Assembly (NCBI GenBank): GCA_045629585.1
Contig: JAZQRM010000045.1
Span: 1 to 29,044, forward strand
From: Taishania sp045629585
GTDB lineage: Bacteria; Bacteroidota; Bacteroidia; Flavobacteriales_D; Crocinitomicaceae
Direction: 5' to 3'
Length of the DNA stretch: 29,044 nucleotides
In this document: positions 7,795-15,914 of the stretch, piece by piece
Position numbering within the stretch: the stretch's first letter is position 1
Layout of the letters: the number at the start of each line of letters is the position of its first letter
Position numbers and translations under genes: made by a program
Notes under the pieces: model-generated
What the model saw: only the letters and a program-made list of their open reading frames with translations
What the model was told of the DNA's origin: nothing
The model's database searches: none

Positions 7795-8979
7795 ATGACA
7801 GAGTTCAGCCGACTAAATAAGAGAATAAACAACACTTTTTTTATTTTATTGCTTGTTTTTGGACTTTTTAATACCTTTTTCATGTTTGGTCAAGGTCAAT
7901 TTGTGAAAACGGTTGTTATCGATGCTGGACATGGAGGTAAAGATCCAGGTTGTAATGGCTCGCATTCAAATGAAAAGACCGTGTGTTTAAATATGGCTTT
8001 GGCATTAGGGGATATGATCGCTCGAGCTTATCCAGAAGTTAAGGTTGTTTATACTAGAGATAAAGATGTTTTTGTAGAGCTAGATGATAGAGCCAAAATC
8101 GCCAATAAACACAAAGCTGATTTATTCATTTGTATTCATGCAAATTCTGCTAGTCCAGCCGCTTATGGTGCGGAAACATATGTCTTAGGACTGCATCGTT
8201 CAGAAGCACAACAGAAAATTGCAGAGCGTGAAAATGCAACGATTTACCTCGAAGCGGATGGAGGTTCTAAGTATAAAGATTATGATATGTCACCCGATGC
8301 TATAATCGCGCGACAGTTACAGTTAAGTGTCAATTTAGATCATTCAATAAATTATGCCACCAAAGTTCAAAGCCAGTTTAAGAAAATAGGCAGGCATGAT
8401 AGAGGTGTTAAACAAGCTGGTTTTTTGGTGTTGTACAAAACGACAATGCCTTCTGTGTTGATAGAGACCGGTTTTTTGACAAATAGGGAGGAAGAAAGTT
8501 TTTTAGCAAATAAAGAGAATCAAGGGAAAATGGCACAAGCGATGTTTGATGCTTTTGCCAGGTATAAGAATGAAATGGAGGGTGGGAATAGCTTTTCAGA
8601 AAAGATACTTTCAAAGGAAACCTCTACTGTTAATTTAACACAAACGAAAAGTGAAAAAAGTATAGAGAAAGAAGTTAAAATAGTTGATGACACCAAGGGT
8701 AACACGTTATCTGACCAAGTTGTTTTTCGAGTTCAGATTCACACTTCGCCAACAAAAATCCCAACTTCTGATAAAATTTTCAAGGGTATGGAGATTTTTG
8801 AGTATTTTCAAGACAAAATCTACAAATACACGACCGGATATTTTGAAAATGATTTTAAAAGTGCGAATCAATTGAAAAATTCAGTGCGTTTACAAGGTTT
8901 TCAACATGCCTTTGTTGTAGGTTTCCTTAATGGAGAACGTATTAATTTAGAAAAAGCTATTAAATTAGCAGAAAAATAG
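7795..8979 (+). CDS. N-acetylmuramoyl-L-alanine amidase with SPOR-like C-terminus
   Basis: This 394-residue protein is an Amidase_3 (AmiA/B/C-type) zinc enzyme that cuts the amide bond between MurNAc and L-Ala in peptidoglycan, mainly at division. An N-terminal hydrophobic segment (about 13-32) is a signal peptide or anchor. Zinc and catalytic residues are visible: H46 in DAGHGG, E60 in SNEK, H115 in CIHANS, and E224 in LIETGFLTN. After a charged linker (about 250-305) comes a segment beginning VVFRVQIHTS and ending AFVVGFLNGERI that has the length and pattern of a SPOR domain, which binds glycan strands lacking stem peptides at the septum. It is followed 5 nt later by the MCE gene, the usual order in this phylum. 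I assign no specific symbol. Confidence 0.92.
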   Translation: MTEFSRLNKRINNTFFILLLVFGLFNTFFMFGQGQFVKTVVIDAGHGGKDPGCNGSHSNEKTVCLNMALALGDMIARAYPEVKVVYTRDKDVFVELDDRAKIANKHKADLFICIHANSASPAAYGAETYVLGLHRSEAQQKIAERENATIYLEADGGSKYKDYDMSPDAIIARQLQLSVNLDHSINYATKVQSQFKKIGRHDRGVKQAGFLVLYKTTMPSVLIETGFLTNREEESFLANKENQGKMAQAMFDAFARYKNEMEGGNSFSEKILSKETSTVNLTQTKSEKSIEKEVKIVDDTKGNTLSDQVVFRVQIHTSPTKIPTSDKIFKGMEIFEYFQDKIYKYTTGYFENDFKSANQLKNSVRLQGFQHAFVVGFLNGERINLEKAIKLAEK

Positions 8980-8984
8980 ACGCT

Positions 8985-10019
8985 TTGAAAATTACAAAAG
9001 AATTAAAAATCGGTGTTATTACTATTCTATCAATAGTTTTTCTTGTTGCAGGAATAAACTTTTTAAAGGGGAATAGTTTTTTTGGTGGTGATGATGCGTA
9101 TTATGCTTATTTTCCTAATACTTCGGGAGTTACTGCAGCTACATCCGTTCATGTAGATGGTGTTGTTGTGGGGAAGGTTTTAGAGGTGAAATGGACAGGT
9201 AATAAGGATATTCATAAACGTGTCTTGATTAAATTTAATATCCAAGATAAAAGTTTTAAAATACCCAAAGGGTCAATAATTCAGGCAGGAGCCGTTGATT
9301 TATTATCAAAAGGTATAATAATAATACCTGATTATACGTCAACTACTTATTTTACACCGGAAAGTTACCTTCAAGGCGTTGTTGCAATAGATTTAATTGC
9401 TGAAGTGAAGCAGTATGCAGATCCAATGGTTCAAAAGGTTCAAGCAGCTTTAAGTTCTTTGGATAAGTTTATAAATTCAGTTAGTGCTTTTTGGGATACG
9501 ACAGCTACCTCCGAAGTGGAAGGAAGTCTTAAAGAGATTAAATCAGCGATTCATAAATTAGGGAATGCTGCCACTCAAATTGAAGGTTTAGTTGCGAGTG
9601 AACGTATCAAATTATCTAAGATTTTTTCAAATGTCGAGAGCATTACTTCAAATCTTGAGCGTAGTAATAAAGAAATAACGAGTATAATTGGTAATGCCAA
9701 AACCTTTACAGATGATTTAGTCTCCTCTGATTTTAAAGGAACAATTGAAGCAGCGAAGGGCACTTTAACAAAGTTTAACGCCATTCTAGATGATGCAAAT
9801 GCAGGGAATGGGACTTTAGGTAAATTATTGAAAGATGAACAATTATACAATGAACTCAATATAACAAATCAACGTTTGCAAAATCTTGTGGATGACATTT
9901 CCGCACATCCTGAAAGGTACATTCACTTTTCTGTTTTTGGCACAAAAACCAAAGGTGTTCCTTTGACAAAAGAAGAGGAAAAACAATTAAAAACGTTATT
10001 ACAAACAACTACCCCTTAA
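8985..10019 (+). CDS. MCE-domain lipid transport protein (MlaD family)
   Basis: This 344-residue protein begins LKITKELKIGVITILSI, a near-universal opening for Bacteroidota MlaD proteins. The start codon is therefore TTG at 8985; the in-frame stop at 8961 rules out an upstream ATG. One inner-membrane helix (about 8-27) is followed by an MCE domain (about 38-115, with GVTAATSVHVDGVVVGKV and GAVDLLSKGIIII). A long helical region (about 130-300) follows that may form a periplasmic shaft. MCE proteins ferry phospholipids between inner and outer membranes. No MlaE/F permease or ATPase gene is in this window, so partners must be encoded elsewhere. It lies 5 nt after the amidase gene and is surely co-transcribed with it. 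Confidence 0.92.
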   Translation: MKITKELKIGVITILSIVFLVAGINFLKGNSFFGGDDAYYAYFPNTSGVTAATSVHVDGVVVGKVLEVKWTGNKDIHKRVLIKFNIQDKSFKIPKGSIIQAGAVDLLSKGIIIIPDYTSTTYFTPESYLQGVVAIDLIAEVKQYADPMVQKVQAALSSLDKFINSVSAFWDTTATSEVEGSLKEIKSAIHKLGNAATQIEGLVASERIKLSKIFSNVESITSNLERSNKEITSIIGNAKTFTDDLVSSDFKGTIEAAKGTLTKFNAILDDANAGNGTLGKLLKDEQLYNELNITNQRLQNLVDDISAHPERYIHFSVFGTKTKGVPLTKEEEKQLKTLLQTTTP

Positions 10020-10062
10020 TTCGGCAATTTAGCAAATCCGTAATATATTAATCGAAAATTAA

Positions 10063-11397
10063 ATGTTCAGTACAATTATCTTTACATTACTCTTATTAAT
10101 TGGCTTTGGTTTTTTCTTAAAAAATGCCTTAGTCATTAAAAACAATATCATGTTAGGTCGTGCCGTAGATCGATTCGACCATAAATCCGAGCGAATACGG
10201 AATATGATTTTAGTAGCTTTTGGTCAAAAGAAAATGTTTCAACGACCAATTCCTGCTATCTTGCACTTATTCATTTATGTTGCATTTATTATTACTCAAA
10301 TCGAGTTAATTGAAATTTTTGTGGATGGAATTTTTGGATCTCATCGAGTATTAAGACCAGCGTTGGGTGGTTTATATACGTTTACGATTTCTCTAATTGA
10401 AGTTTTATCACTTTTAGCCCTTGTTGCTACTATTGCTTTTTTCTCACGACGTAACATTATCAAGTTACCTCGTTTGAATATGAAGGAATTAGCTGGATGG
10501 GCAAAAACAGATGCGAACTTAATCCTCTTGTTTGAATTCTTATTGGTTTCATTCATTTTCATGATGAATGGTGCTGATGAAGTTTTATATCAACGAGAGC
10601 TTTCACATGCAGTTAATCTAAATGATGGTTCATTTGGTTTTGCAGTTACTTCATGGGTTGGACCTGCAATTTTTGGATCATTTTCCGATTCAACTTTGTT
10701 TTTAATCGAGCGCGTAGGTTGGTGGGGGCACATTGCCATGGTATTTGTTTTTATGAATTATTTACCTTTTTCAAAACATTTACATATTTTCTTAGGTTTC
10801 CCTAATACGTATTTTGCGAATTTAAAACCAAAAGGAGAGTTTACAAACATGGAATCGGTTACAGCCGAAGTGAAAATGATGATGGATCCTACTGCAGATC
10901 CTTTCGCAGCGCCTGTAGGAGAGATTGCTGAACCACAACGTTTCGGAGCGAAAGATGTAACAGATTTGACTTGGAAGAATCTAATGGATGCTTACTCTTG
11001 TACGGAGTGTGGTCGTTGTACTTCATCCTGTCCAGCAAATCAAACGGGTAAACTTTTATCGCCACGTAAAATCATGATGGATACACGTGATCGCTTGGAG
11101 GAGTATGGTAAGAACCGTGCGAAAAATGGTGTCGAATTTGACGATGGTAAAAGTTTGTTATTCGATTATATATCAGAAGAAGAGGTATGGGCATGTACGA
11201 GTTGTAATGCATGTGTACAAGAATGTCCAGTAAACATTGATCCGCTATCCATTATTGTTGATTTACGAAGATATTTAGTTATGGAAGAGTCAAAAATGCC
11301 AGTAGAATTAACAGGTATGTTGACTAATATTGAAAATAACGGGGCTCCGTGGCAATTTTCACCTAATGACCGTCTGAATTGGAGAGACGAAGAATAA
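10063..11397 (+). CDS. membrane di-[4Fe-4S] oxidoreductase subunit (HdrE/NarI-like plus ferredoxin)
   Basis: This 444-residue protein joins an integral membrane part to a dicluster ferredoxin part. The N-terminal half has about five hydrophobic segments between residues 1 and 240, with histidines placed as possible heme b ligands (H68, H223, H239/H241), as in NarI/HdrE-type subunits. The C-terminal half carries two [4Fe-4S] motifs, CTECGRCTSSCP (C313, C316, C319, C323) and CTSCNACVQECP (C378, C381, C384, C388), as in HdrC/GlpC. It probably passes electrons between the quinone pool and the CCG-domain protein encoded next. The physiological substrate is unknown, and 'heterodisulfide reductase' or 'Fe-S oxidoreductase' names are by homology only. 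The gap to the downstream gene is 44 nt. Confidence 0.88.
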   Translation: MFSTIIFTLLLLIGFGFFLKNALVIKNNIMLGRAVDRFDHKSERIRNMILVAFGQKKMFQRPIPAILHLFIYVAFIITQIELIEIFVDGIFGSHRVLRPALGGLYTFTISLIEVLSLLALVATIAFFSRRNIIKLPRLNMKELAGWAKTDANLILLFEFLLVSFIFMMNGADEVLYQRELSHAVNLNDGSFGFAVTSWVGPAIFGSFSDSTLFLIERVGWWGHIAMVFVFMNYLPFSKHLHIFLGFPNTYFANLKPKGEFTNMESVTAEVKMMMDPTADPFAAPVGEIAEPQRFGAKDVTDLTWKNLMDAYSCTECGRCTSSCPANQTGKLLSPRKIMMDTRDRLEEYGKNRAKNGVEFDDGKSLLFDYISEEEVWACTSCNACVQECPVNIDPLSIIVDLRRYLVMEESKMPVELTGMLTNIENNGAPWQFSPNDRLNWRDEE

Positions 11398-11441
11398 GAC
11401 CTACATTTTAATAGAAATAAAAAGCATTCAAAACATTTATT

Positions 11442-12230
11442 ATGAGTAATTTGAGAGTTCCCACAATGGCTGAGTTATTAGCTAACGGAGAGACAGCTGA
11501 TATCCTATTTTGGGTAGGTTGTTCAGGAAGCTTTGACGATAGAGCAAAAAAGATAACAAAAGCGATTGTAAAAATATTAAATCACTGTAGCGTTAAGTTT
11601 GGTGTATTAGGTGCAGAGGAAAGTTGTACAGGTGATCCCGCTAAAAGAGCTGGTAATGAATTTACTTTCCAAATGCAAGCAATGATGAATATTCAAGTGT
11701 TGGATGGTTATGAAGTAAAGAAAATTGTAACAGGTTGTCCTCACTGTTTTAATACATTAAAGAATGAATATCCTGGATTAGGAGGTAGTTATGAAGTTAT
11801 TCACCATACTCAATTGATTCAAGATTTAATTCTTCAAGGTAAGTTAAGTGTTGAAGGTGGTGTTTTTAAAGGAAAGAAAATCACTTTTCATGACCCTTGT
11901 TATTTGGGACGGGCTAATGACGTTTATGAGGCTCCTAGAGAACTAATTGAAAAATTAGATGCAGAGCTTGTTGAGATGAAAAGATGCAAGACAAATGGTC
12001 TTTGTTGTGGTGCTGGTGGTGCTCAAATGTTTAAGGAAGCAGAGCCAGGAAATAAGGAAATTAACGTAGAAAGAGCAGAAGATGCTTTAGAAGTTAGTCC
12101 TGAGATTATTGCAACAGGTTGTCCTTTTTGTAACACGATGATGACAGATGGTGTTAAACACTTCGAAAAAGAGGATTCTGTAAAAGTATTGGATGTTGCT
12201 GAACTTATTGCAACAGCTTCTGATCTATAA
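11442..12230 (+). CDS. (Fe-S)-binding protein with two CCG domains (HdrB/LutA-like)
   Basis: This 262-residue soluble protein has two cysteine-rich CCG domains, the type that binds a non-cubane [4Fe-4S] cluster in HdrB and occurs in GlpC, LutA and GlcF. Visible pieces are WVGCSGSFDDR and EESCTGDPAKR, then TGCPHCFNTLKNEYP, HDPCYLGR, NGLCCGAGGAQMF and TGCPFCNTMM. The pattern is complete in both halves, so an active cluster is plausible. Beside the membrane dicluster protein it forms the second half of a redox complex. The substrate (disulfide, 2-hydroxyacid or another) cannot be inferred from the motifs. It lies 9 nt before the next conserved gene. Confidence 0.9.
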   Translation: MSNLRVPTMAELLANGETADILFWVGCSGSFDDRAKKITKAIVKILNHCSVKFGVLGAEESCTGDPAKRAGNEFTFQMQAMMNIQVLDGYEVKKIVTGCPHCFNTLKNEYPGLGGSYEVIHHTQLIQDLILQGKLSVEGGVFKGKKITFHDPCYLGRANDVYEAPRELIEKLDAELVEMKRCKTNGLCCGAGGAQMFKEAEPGNKEINVERAEDALEVSPEIIATGCPFCNTMMTDGVKHFEKEDSVKVLDVAELIATASDL

Positions 12231-12239
12231 TTATAAGAA

Positions 12240-12680
12240 ATGAATACACAATTACCAGATTCAACAAGAGTTTGGCTTTATCAAAGTCAAACAATCTTAG
12301 GTACCGACCTACAAGCTACAATAAATAAAGATTTAAAGGTATTTATTAGTAATTGGGCAGCACACGGTACAGAATTACATGGTGATGCCTTTATTTTAGA
12401 AGATTACTTTATTGTATTAGCTGTTGATGAGTCCAAAGTTGGCGCATCAGGTTGTTCAATTGATTCATCGACGCGCTTTATTAAAGAGTTAGAGAAGAGA
12501 TATAAACTGAGTCTTTTAGATCGATTAAATGTTCTAACAGAAAAGGATGGAACGAAAGAAATCGTACATTTTTCAGCTGTTAAAAATGACCCAGAACGTT
12601 ATGTTTTTGATCCAATGATAAAGACCTTGGGTGAACTTCGAAAGAAATGGAAAGTTAAGATTTCTGAATGGTCTTATTAA
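12240..12680 (+). CDS. conserved small protein of the Fe-S module, unknown function
   Basis: This 146-residue soluble protein has no signal peptide, membrane segment, cysteine cluster or Walker motif. Recognisable text includes HGTELHGDAFILEDYFIVLAVDE, GCSIDSSTRFIKELE and an end block YVFDPMIKTL..KWKVKISEWSY. From memory, similar proteins follow the Fe-S pair in many Flavobacteria and are often labelled 'ABC transporter ATPase'. That label is not supported, because no P-loop, Q-loop or signature motif is present. The 9-nt spacing and shared terminator argue that it is part of the same transcript, perhaps an assembly or regulatory partner of the redox proteins. That role is inference. Confidence 0.8.
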   Translation: MNTQLPDSTRVWLYQSQTILGTDLQATINKDLKVFISNWAAHGTELHGDAFILEDYFIVLAVDESKVGASGCSIDSSTRFIKELEKRYKLSLLDRLNVLTEKDGTKEIVHFSAVKNDPERYVFDPMIKTLGELRKKWKVKISEWSY

Positions 12681-12690
12681 ATAAGCTTAT

Positions 12691-12718
12691 AAAAAGTACA
12701 TCGAAAGATGTACTTTTT
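12691..12718. terminator. bidirectional intrinsic terminator, GAAA loop
   Basis: A 12-bp perfect stem AAAAAGTACATC (12691-12702) and GATGTACTTTTT (12707-12718) closes on a GAAA tetraloop and runs into more T. The A-run on the other side makes it work for both strands. It sits between two convergent genes, ending the Fe-S module on the plus strand and the barrel-protein gene (stop at 12723) on the minus strand. Confidence 0.9.
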
Positions 12719-12722
12719 TTGT

Positions 12723-13769
12723 TTAAGTGTTTTGTTTAGCAAGCTTTTTTGCTTGACGAATTTCTTTATTTGTATCTGGAAATCTCCAACCTGTTTGTAA
12801 TCGTATAAACAAGAAATTTTGATTGTATTTCAATTGATTAAAATGAATGTTTTTGTTGTCTATTTCAAAATGTAGTGCTGTGAAAAAATGATCTAAATTA
12901 TATCCTACCATCAATTTCATGTCATATCTAGGTACAATACTTGCCTTTGTTGTCTTGTTTCCATCGACTTCATAGTCTTTAAATTGCATTCTTGGTCCAA
13001 GTGCAAAAAGTACTCCATATTGAAATCTTTTTATGCGGTTAGCATGACCAAATCCAGGCATGACACCAAATTCTACAGCTCCTAGATGTTCGGATCTTGT
13101 TTTTGTATTTGTAGAGTCAAATAATTGATTGGGTATGATGGACCCCTGCTGATTGCGCACCCCAAAAAAGTCTACCTTACTAAGTAGATACCATGTGAAT
13201 ACTTTTTTATTATATACACCTCTATTGGCGTAAAAAGCATCCATTTTAAAGTTCTTATTATTAAAATAGGTTACCTTAACGCCTATATTATGGACATCTA
13301 AATTGAAATCAGTGTCATTAGGTAGTGCTGAATTGTAATGGGGACTATAAGTCGCATTCTCTAGTACATAACCGTAGTATTGGCGAAAATCGATTTCTCC
13401 ATGAAAGTTTTTTAAAGAGCATTGAAGCCCTAAATCTATGTAGTTTGATCGACCATATAAGCTGACGGGTCTTAAATTTGCAAATACTCCTGCTCCTAGA
13501 CGCAATGAAAACCATTTATATGCGAACGCTATTCCCATCATTCCTTTAGGATTGTGTCTATATCTAAGTTTTGTTATAGTTGGATCTTCAAAATTGGAAC
13601 GAATACTAAACGGGGCAGAGTTGTATCCAAAGTCAATTGCAACGATAGGTTTTAATCGATACAAGGTATATACAGCGGTCGAATCTATAATTTGAGCGTT
13701 TACTGTATAGCTGAATACAATCAATATTAATATGTTAATTCTTTTTTTCAAGGGAGAGTATAAAAGCAT
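12723..13769 (-). CDS. outer-membrane barrel-like protein, DUF4421-type
   Basis: This 348-residue protein starts at the ATG at 13769, directly before a basic-hydrophobic signal peptide (LKKRINILILIVFSYTVNAQ). The open frame continues upstream to 13889, but that extra text lies entirely within the peptidase gene and has no signal-peptide character. The mature part alternates aromatic and polar strands (ALHFEID, LGAGVF, FHGEIDFRQYYGYVLEN), as in barrels of the Bacteroidota family DUF4421; that assignment is from pattern memory. It is probably an outer-membrane protein of unknown role. It overlaps the 3' end of the oligopeptidase gene by 35 nt, so the two exported proteins are translationally linked. 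Confidence 0.78.
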   Translation of the reverse strand: MLLYSPLKKRINILILIVFSYTVNAQIIDSTAVYTLYRLKPIVAIDFGYNSAPFSIRSNFEDPTITKLRYRHNPKGMMGIAFAYKWFSLRLGAGVFANLRPVSLYGRSNYIDLGLQCSLKNFHGEIDFRQYYGYVLENATYSPHYNSALPNDTDFNLDVHNIGVKVTYFNNKNFKMDAFYANRGVYNKKVFTWYLLSKVDFFGVRNQQGSIIPNQLFDSTNTKTRSEHLGAVEFGVMPGFGHANRIKRFQYGVLFALGPRMQFKDYEVDGNKTTKASIVPRYDMKLMVGYNLDHFFTALHFEIDNKNIHFNQLKYNQNFLFIRLQTGWRFPDTNKEIRQAKKLAKQNT

Positions 13770-15822
13770 ATTTTTTTGCGATACTTTGGCGTATTGAGGT
13801 TCGTCCACTTCCACCCGAGTGGCCAGCATCCATATCACAGTCCAAAAATAGTAAATTGTTGTTATTCCGCAGTGCTCTAAGCTTAGCAATCCACTTTAAA
13901 GGTTCCCAGTAATGCACTTGTGTGTCATTATATCCTGCAGTAATCATCAAATGAGGGTAGTCAAATCTTCGTATGTTATCATAAGGTGAATAACTGAGCA
14001 TATAGTGATAGTATTTTACATCATTCGGATTTCCCCATTCATCATATTCTCCAAGTGTTAAAGGAAGCTTTTCATCTAGCATCGTTGTAACAATATCAAC
14101 AAATGGAACTTCTGCTATTACTCCTTTGAAGAGGTGAGGAGCTATGTTTATAACGCTCCCCATCAATAAACCTCCTGCTGACGCTCCATTAATGTATAGT
14201 CTTTTTGGGTCGCAGTAGTTATTGCGCCCTAATTGTTCGGCTACAGAAATAAAATCTGTAAGTGTATTTCTTTTTTTGAGTAATTTTCCGGATGTGTACC
14301 AGTCTTCACCTAAGTAGCGATCTCCTCTTACGTACGCATTTACATACACAAATCCTCTGTCAAGTAAAGATAATAAATAAGGATCAAAGCTATTTGTATT
14401 TATTATACCATATGCGCCATAGCCATATAATAGACATGGTGCGGATGACAATTTCGTGTCTTTTTTATATAAAATCGTTGCGGGTATTTGGGTATCATCA
14501 TTTGCTGTGAACCATATAAGCTTACTTATATAGTTGTCAGGTGTAAAAGTGGAATCAGACAATTTTTCTCTGTAAATGAGGTTTTGCTTATTGGTTTCAA
14601 TTGAATATTTGAAGGTGGATTTAGGAGTCGTAAGGGAGTTGTAACTATAATAAAAATAGTCCGCATTATAATTGTCAGAGTAAAAAAGATTAATGTCATA
14701 ATTCTCTTCATCAAATTGAACTTCAAAACAATGATCTGTATCTAAATTATGGATGGTAATATTCAATTTTCCTCCTTGTGTTCTCTTTTGTACCAAGACG
14801 GCATTTTTTCGGATATCTATTTTCTCTATGAATTGAAGGGAATCATGAGCTAGGAATGTTTTACAGTGCTCGATTGCGGTTGGTAAAGTTGGTGAAAAGA
14901 GTATTTGTTTATTAGGTGAGTTAAAGTTTGATAGTATAAAATATCCTATCTCGTGTTTATAAACTCTGTAAAAATGTTGATTAAGCGATGGTAGAAATGG
15001 TTTTATGGTATATTCTAATGAGTTCCAATCCATTGTGTAATAATTCGTTGCTGAATGACCATAAGAAATGATAAATAAGGAACGGTCAAAACTTGAAGAT
15101 TGTAGAATTACATTAAACTCTGTTTGCTTTTCTTCAAATATTACTTTATCCTTTTCACTTGATGTACCAATTATATGCTGAAGTACTTTATTTGATCGTA
15201 GCGTGTTTTTATCGGCTTTCGTATAAAAGAAAGATTTACTATCTGGTGCCCAAATGATGGAACTTGCCGCCATTTTTATTTCCTCTGGAAGAGGTTGTCC
15301 AGTTGAATTGTTTAATATCGTGATTTTATACTGACGCTTACCTGAAAAATCCTCAATAAGTGCTACATATTCTTTGTTTGGAGCATTACTAAACGTGATT
15401 AATTCATAATATCGATTACCTTTTGATCTTAAATTTTCATCAATAAAAACGGACTCACCAGCGGGATCTATTTTTAGTAATTGACTGTACTCCTGTGAAG
15501 ACGGCATACGGAATTGATAGAGGTCTCCGTTTAATTCAAAAGGCGAAGATTCTTCATTCGGATTTATTCTATTTTCAAATTCTTGAAGCAGTGTATCTAT
15601 AAGATTTTTTTGCTCATTGTAAAAAGTCTGAGTTACCTTATTTTCTTGTTTAATATATTTAAGTACTTTTTTCGAATCTTTCCTTTTCATCCAATAATAA
15701 TCGTCTTGACGGATATGGTTATGATTCTTTAAAATTTTTGTCTGTATAGGTGCCGTAGGTTCATCGATTGATTGACCTGATAGAATAAATGGAATAAAAA
15801 AGTAAAATAATAGGTATTTCAT
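13735..15822 (-). CDS. ptrB: oligopeptidase B-like S9A serine peptidase, exported
   Basis: This 695-residue protein is a prolyl-oligopeptidase-family enzyme closest to oligopeptidase B, which cuts peptides after basic residues. It has an N-terminal propeller (about 60-430) and an alpha/beta hydrolase domain with catalytic S548 (NGASAGG), D633 (GYNDTQ) and H668 (DAGHSG). The acidic pair used for basic specificity is kept as E592 and D594 in GEYDEWGNP. Also typical are YGYGAYG and SYSPYDN. Unusually for this mostly cytosolic family it begins with a signal peptide (KYLLFYFFIPFILSGQS), so it is probably periplasmic or surface-linked, as in several Bacteroidota. The usual VRGG motif reads VRGD (498-501). 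It overlaps the downstream barrel gene by 35 nt. Confidence 0.88.
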   Translation of the reverse strand: MKYLLFYFFIPFILSGQSIDEPTAPIQTKILKNHNHIRQDDYYWMKRKDSKKVLKYIKQENKVTQTFYNEQKNLIDTLLQEFENRINPNEESSPFELNGDLYQFRMPSSQEYSQLLKIDPAGESVFIDENLRSKGNRYYELITFSNAPNKEYVALIEDFSGKRQYKITILNNSTGQPLPEEIKMAASSIIWAPDSKSFFYTKADKNTLRSNKVLQHIIGTSSEKDKVIFEEKQTEFNVILQSSSFDRSLFIISYGHSATNYYTMDWNSLEYTIKPFLPSLNQHFYRVYKHEIGYFILSNFNSPNKQILFSPTLPTAIEHCKTFLAHDSLQFIEKIDIRKNAVLVQKRTQGGKLNITIHNLDTDHCFEVQFDEENYDINLFYSDNYNADYFYYSYNSLTTPKSTFKYSIETNKQNLIYREKLSDSTFTPDNYISKLIWFTANDDTQIPATILYKKDTKLSSAPCLLYGYGAYGIINTNSFDPYLLSLLDRGFVYVNAYVRGDRYLGEDWYTSGKLLKKRNTLTDFISVAEQLGRNNYCDPKRLYINGASAGGLLMGSVINIAPHLFKGVIAEVPFVDIVTTMLDEKLPLTLGEYDEWGNPNDVKYYHYMLSYSPYDNIRRFDYPHLMITAGYNDTQVHYWEPLKWIAKLRALRNNNNLLFLDCDMDAGHSGGSGRTSIRQSIAKKYAFILSLEKKN

Positions 15823-15887
15823 TCAATTTTAGGCGTTGTATAGTTGATTATGCTTTGGAAAAATTAATAAAAAATTACAATAATTGT

Positions 15888-15895
15888 TACATTTG
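15888..15895 (+). promoter_or_regulatory. candidate -7 box for the methyltransferase gene
   Basis: TACATTTG matches TAnnTTTG and ends 19 bp before the GTG start. No TTG is seen at the ideal -33 distance. It lies in the 92-bp gap between this gene and the divergent peptidase gene. Confidence 0.45.
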
Positions 15896-15914
15896 ATTTC
15901 TAAACAATTCTAAA

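Noticed and set aside
13770..13889. 40-residue upstream extension of the DUF4421-type frame
   Set aside because: It lies wholly inside the oligopeptidase gene and has no signal-peptide or barrel character; the ATG at 13769 directly precedes a good signal peptide.
12723..15822. Frameshifted single gene spanning peptidase and barrel protein
   Set aside because: The peptidase has a normal C-terminus after its catalytic His, and the second protein has its own signal peptide; they are two overlapping genes.
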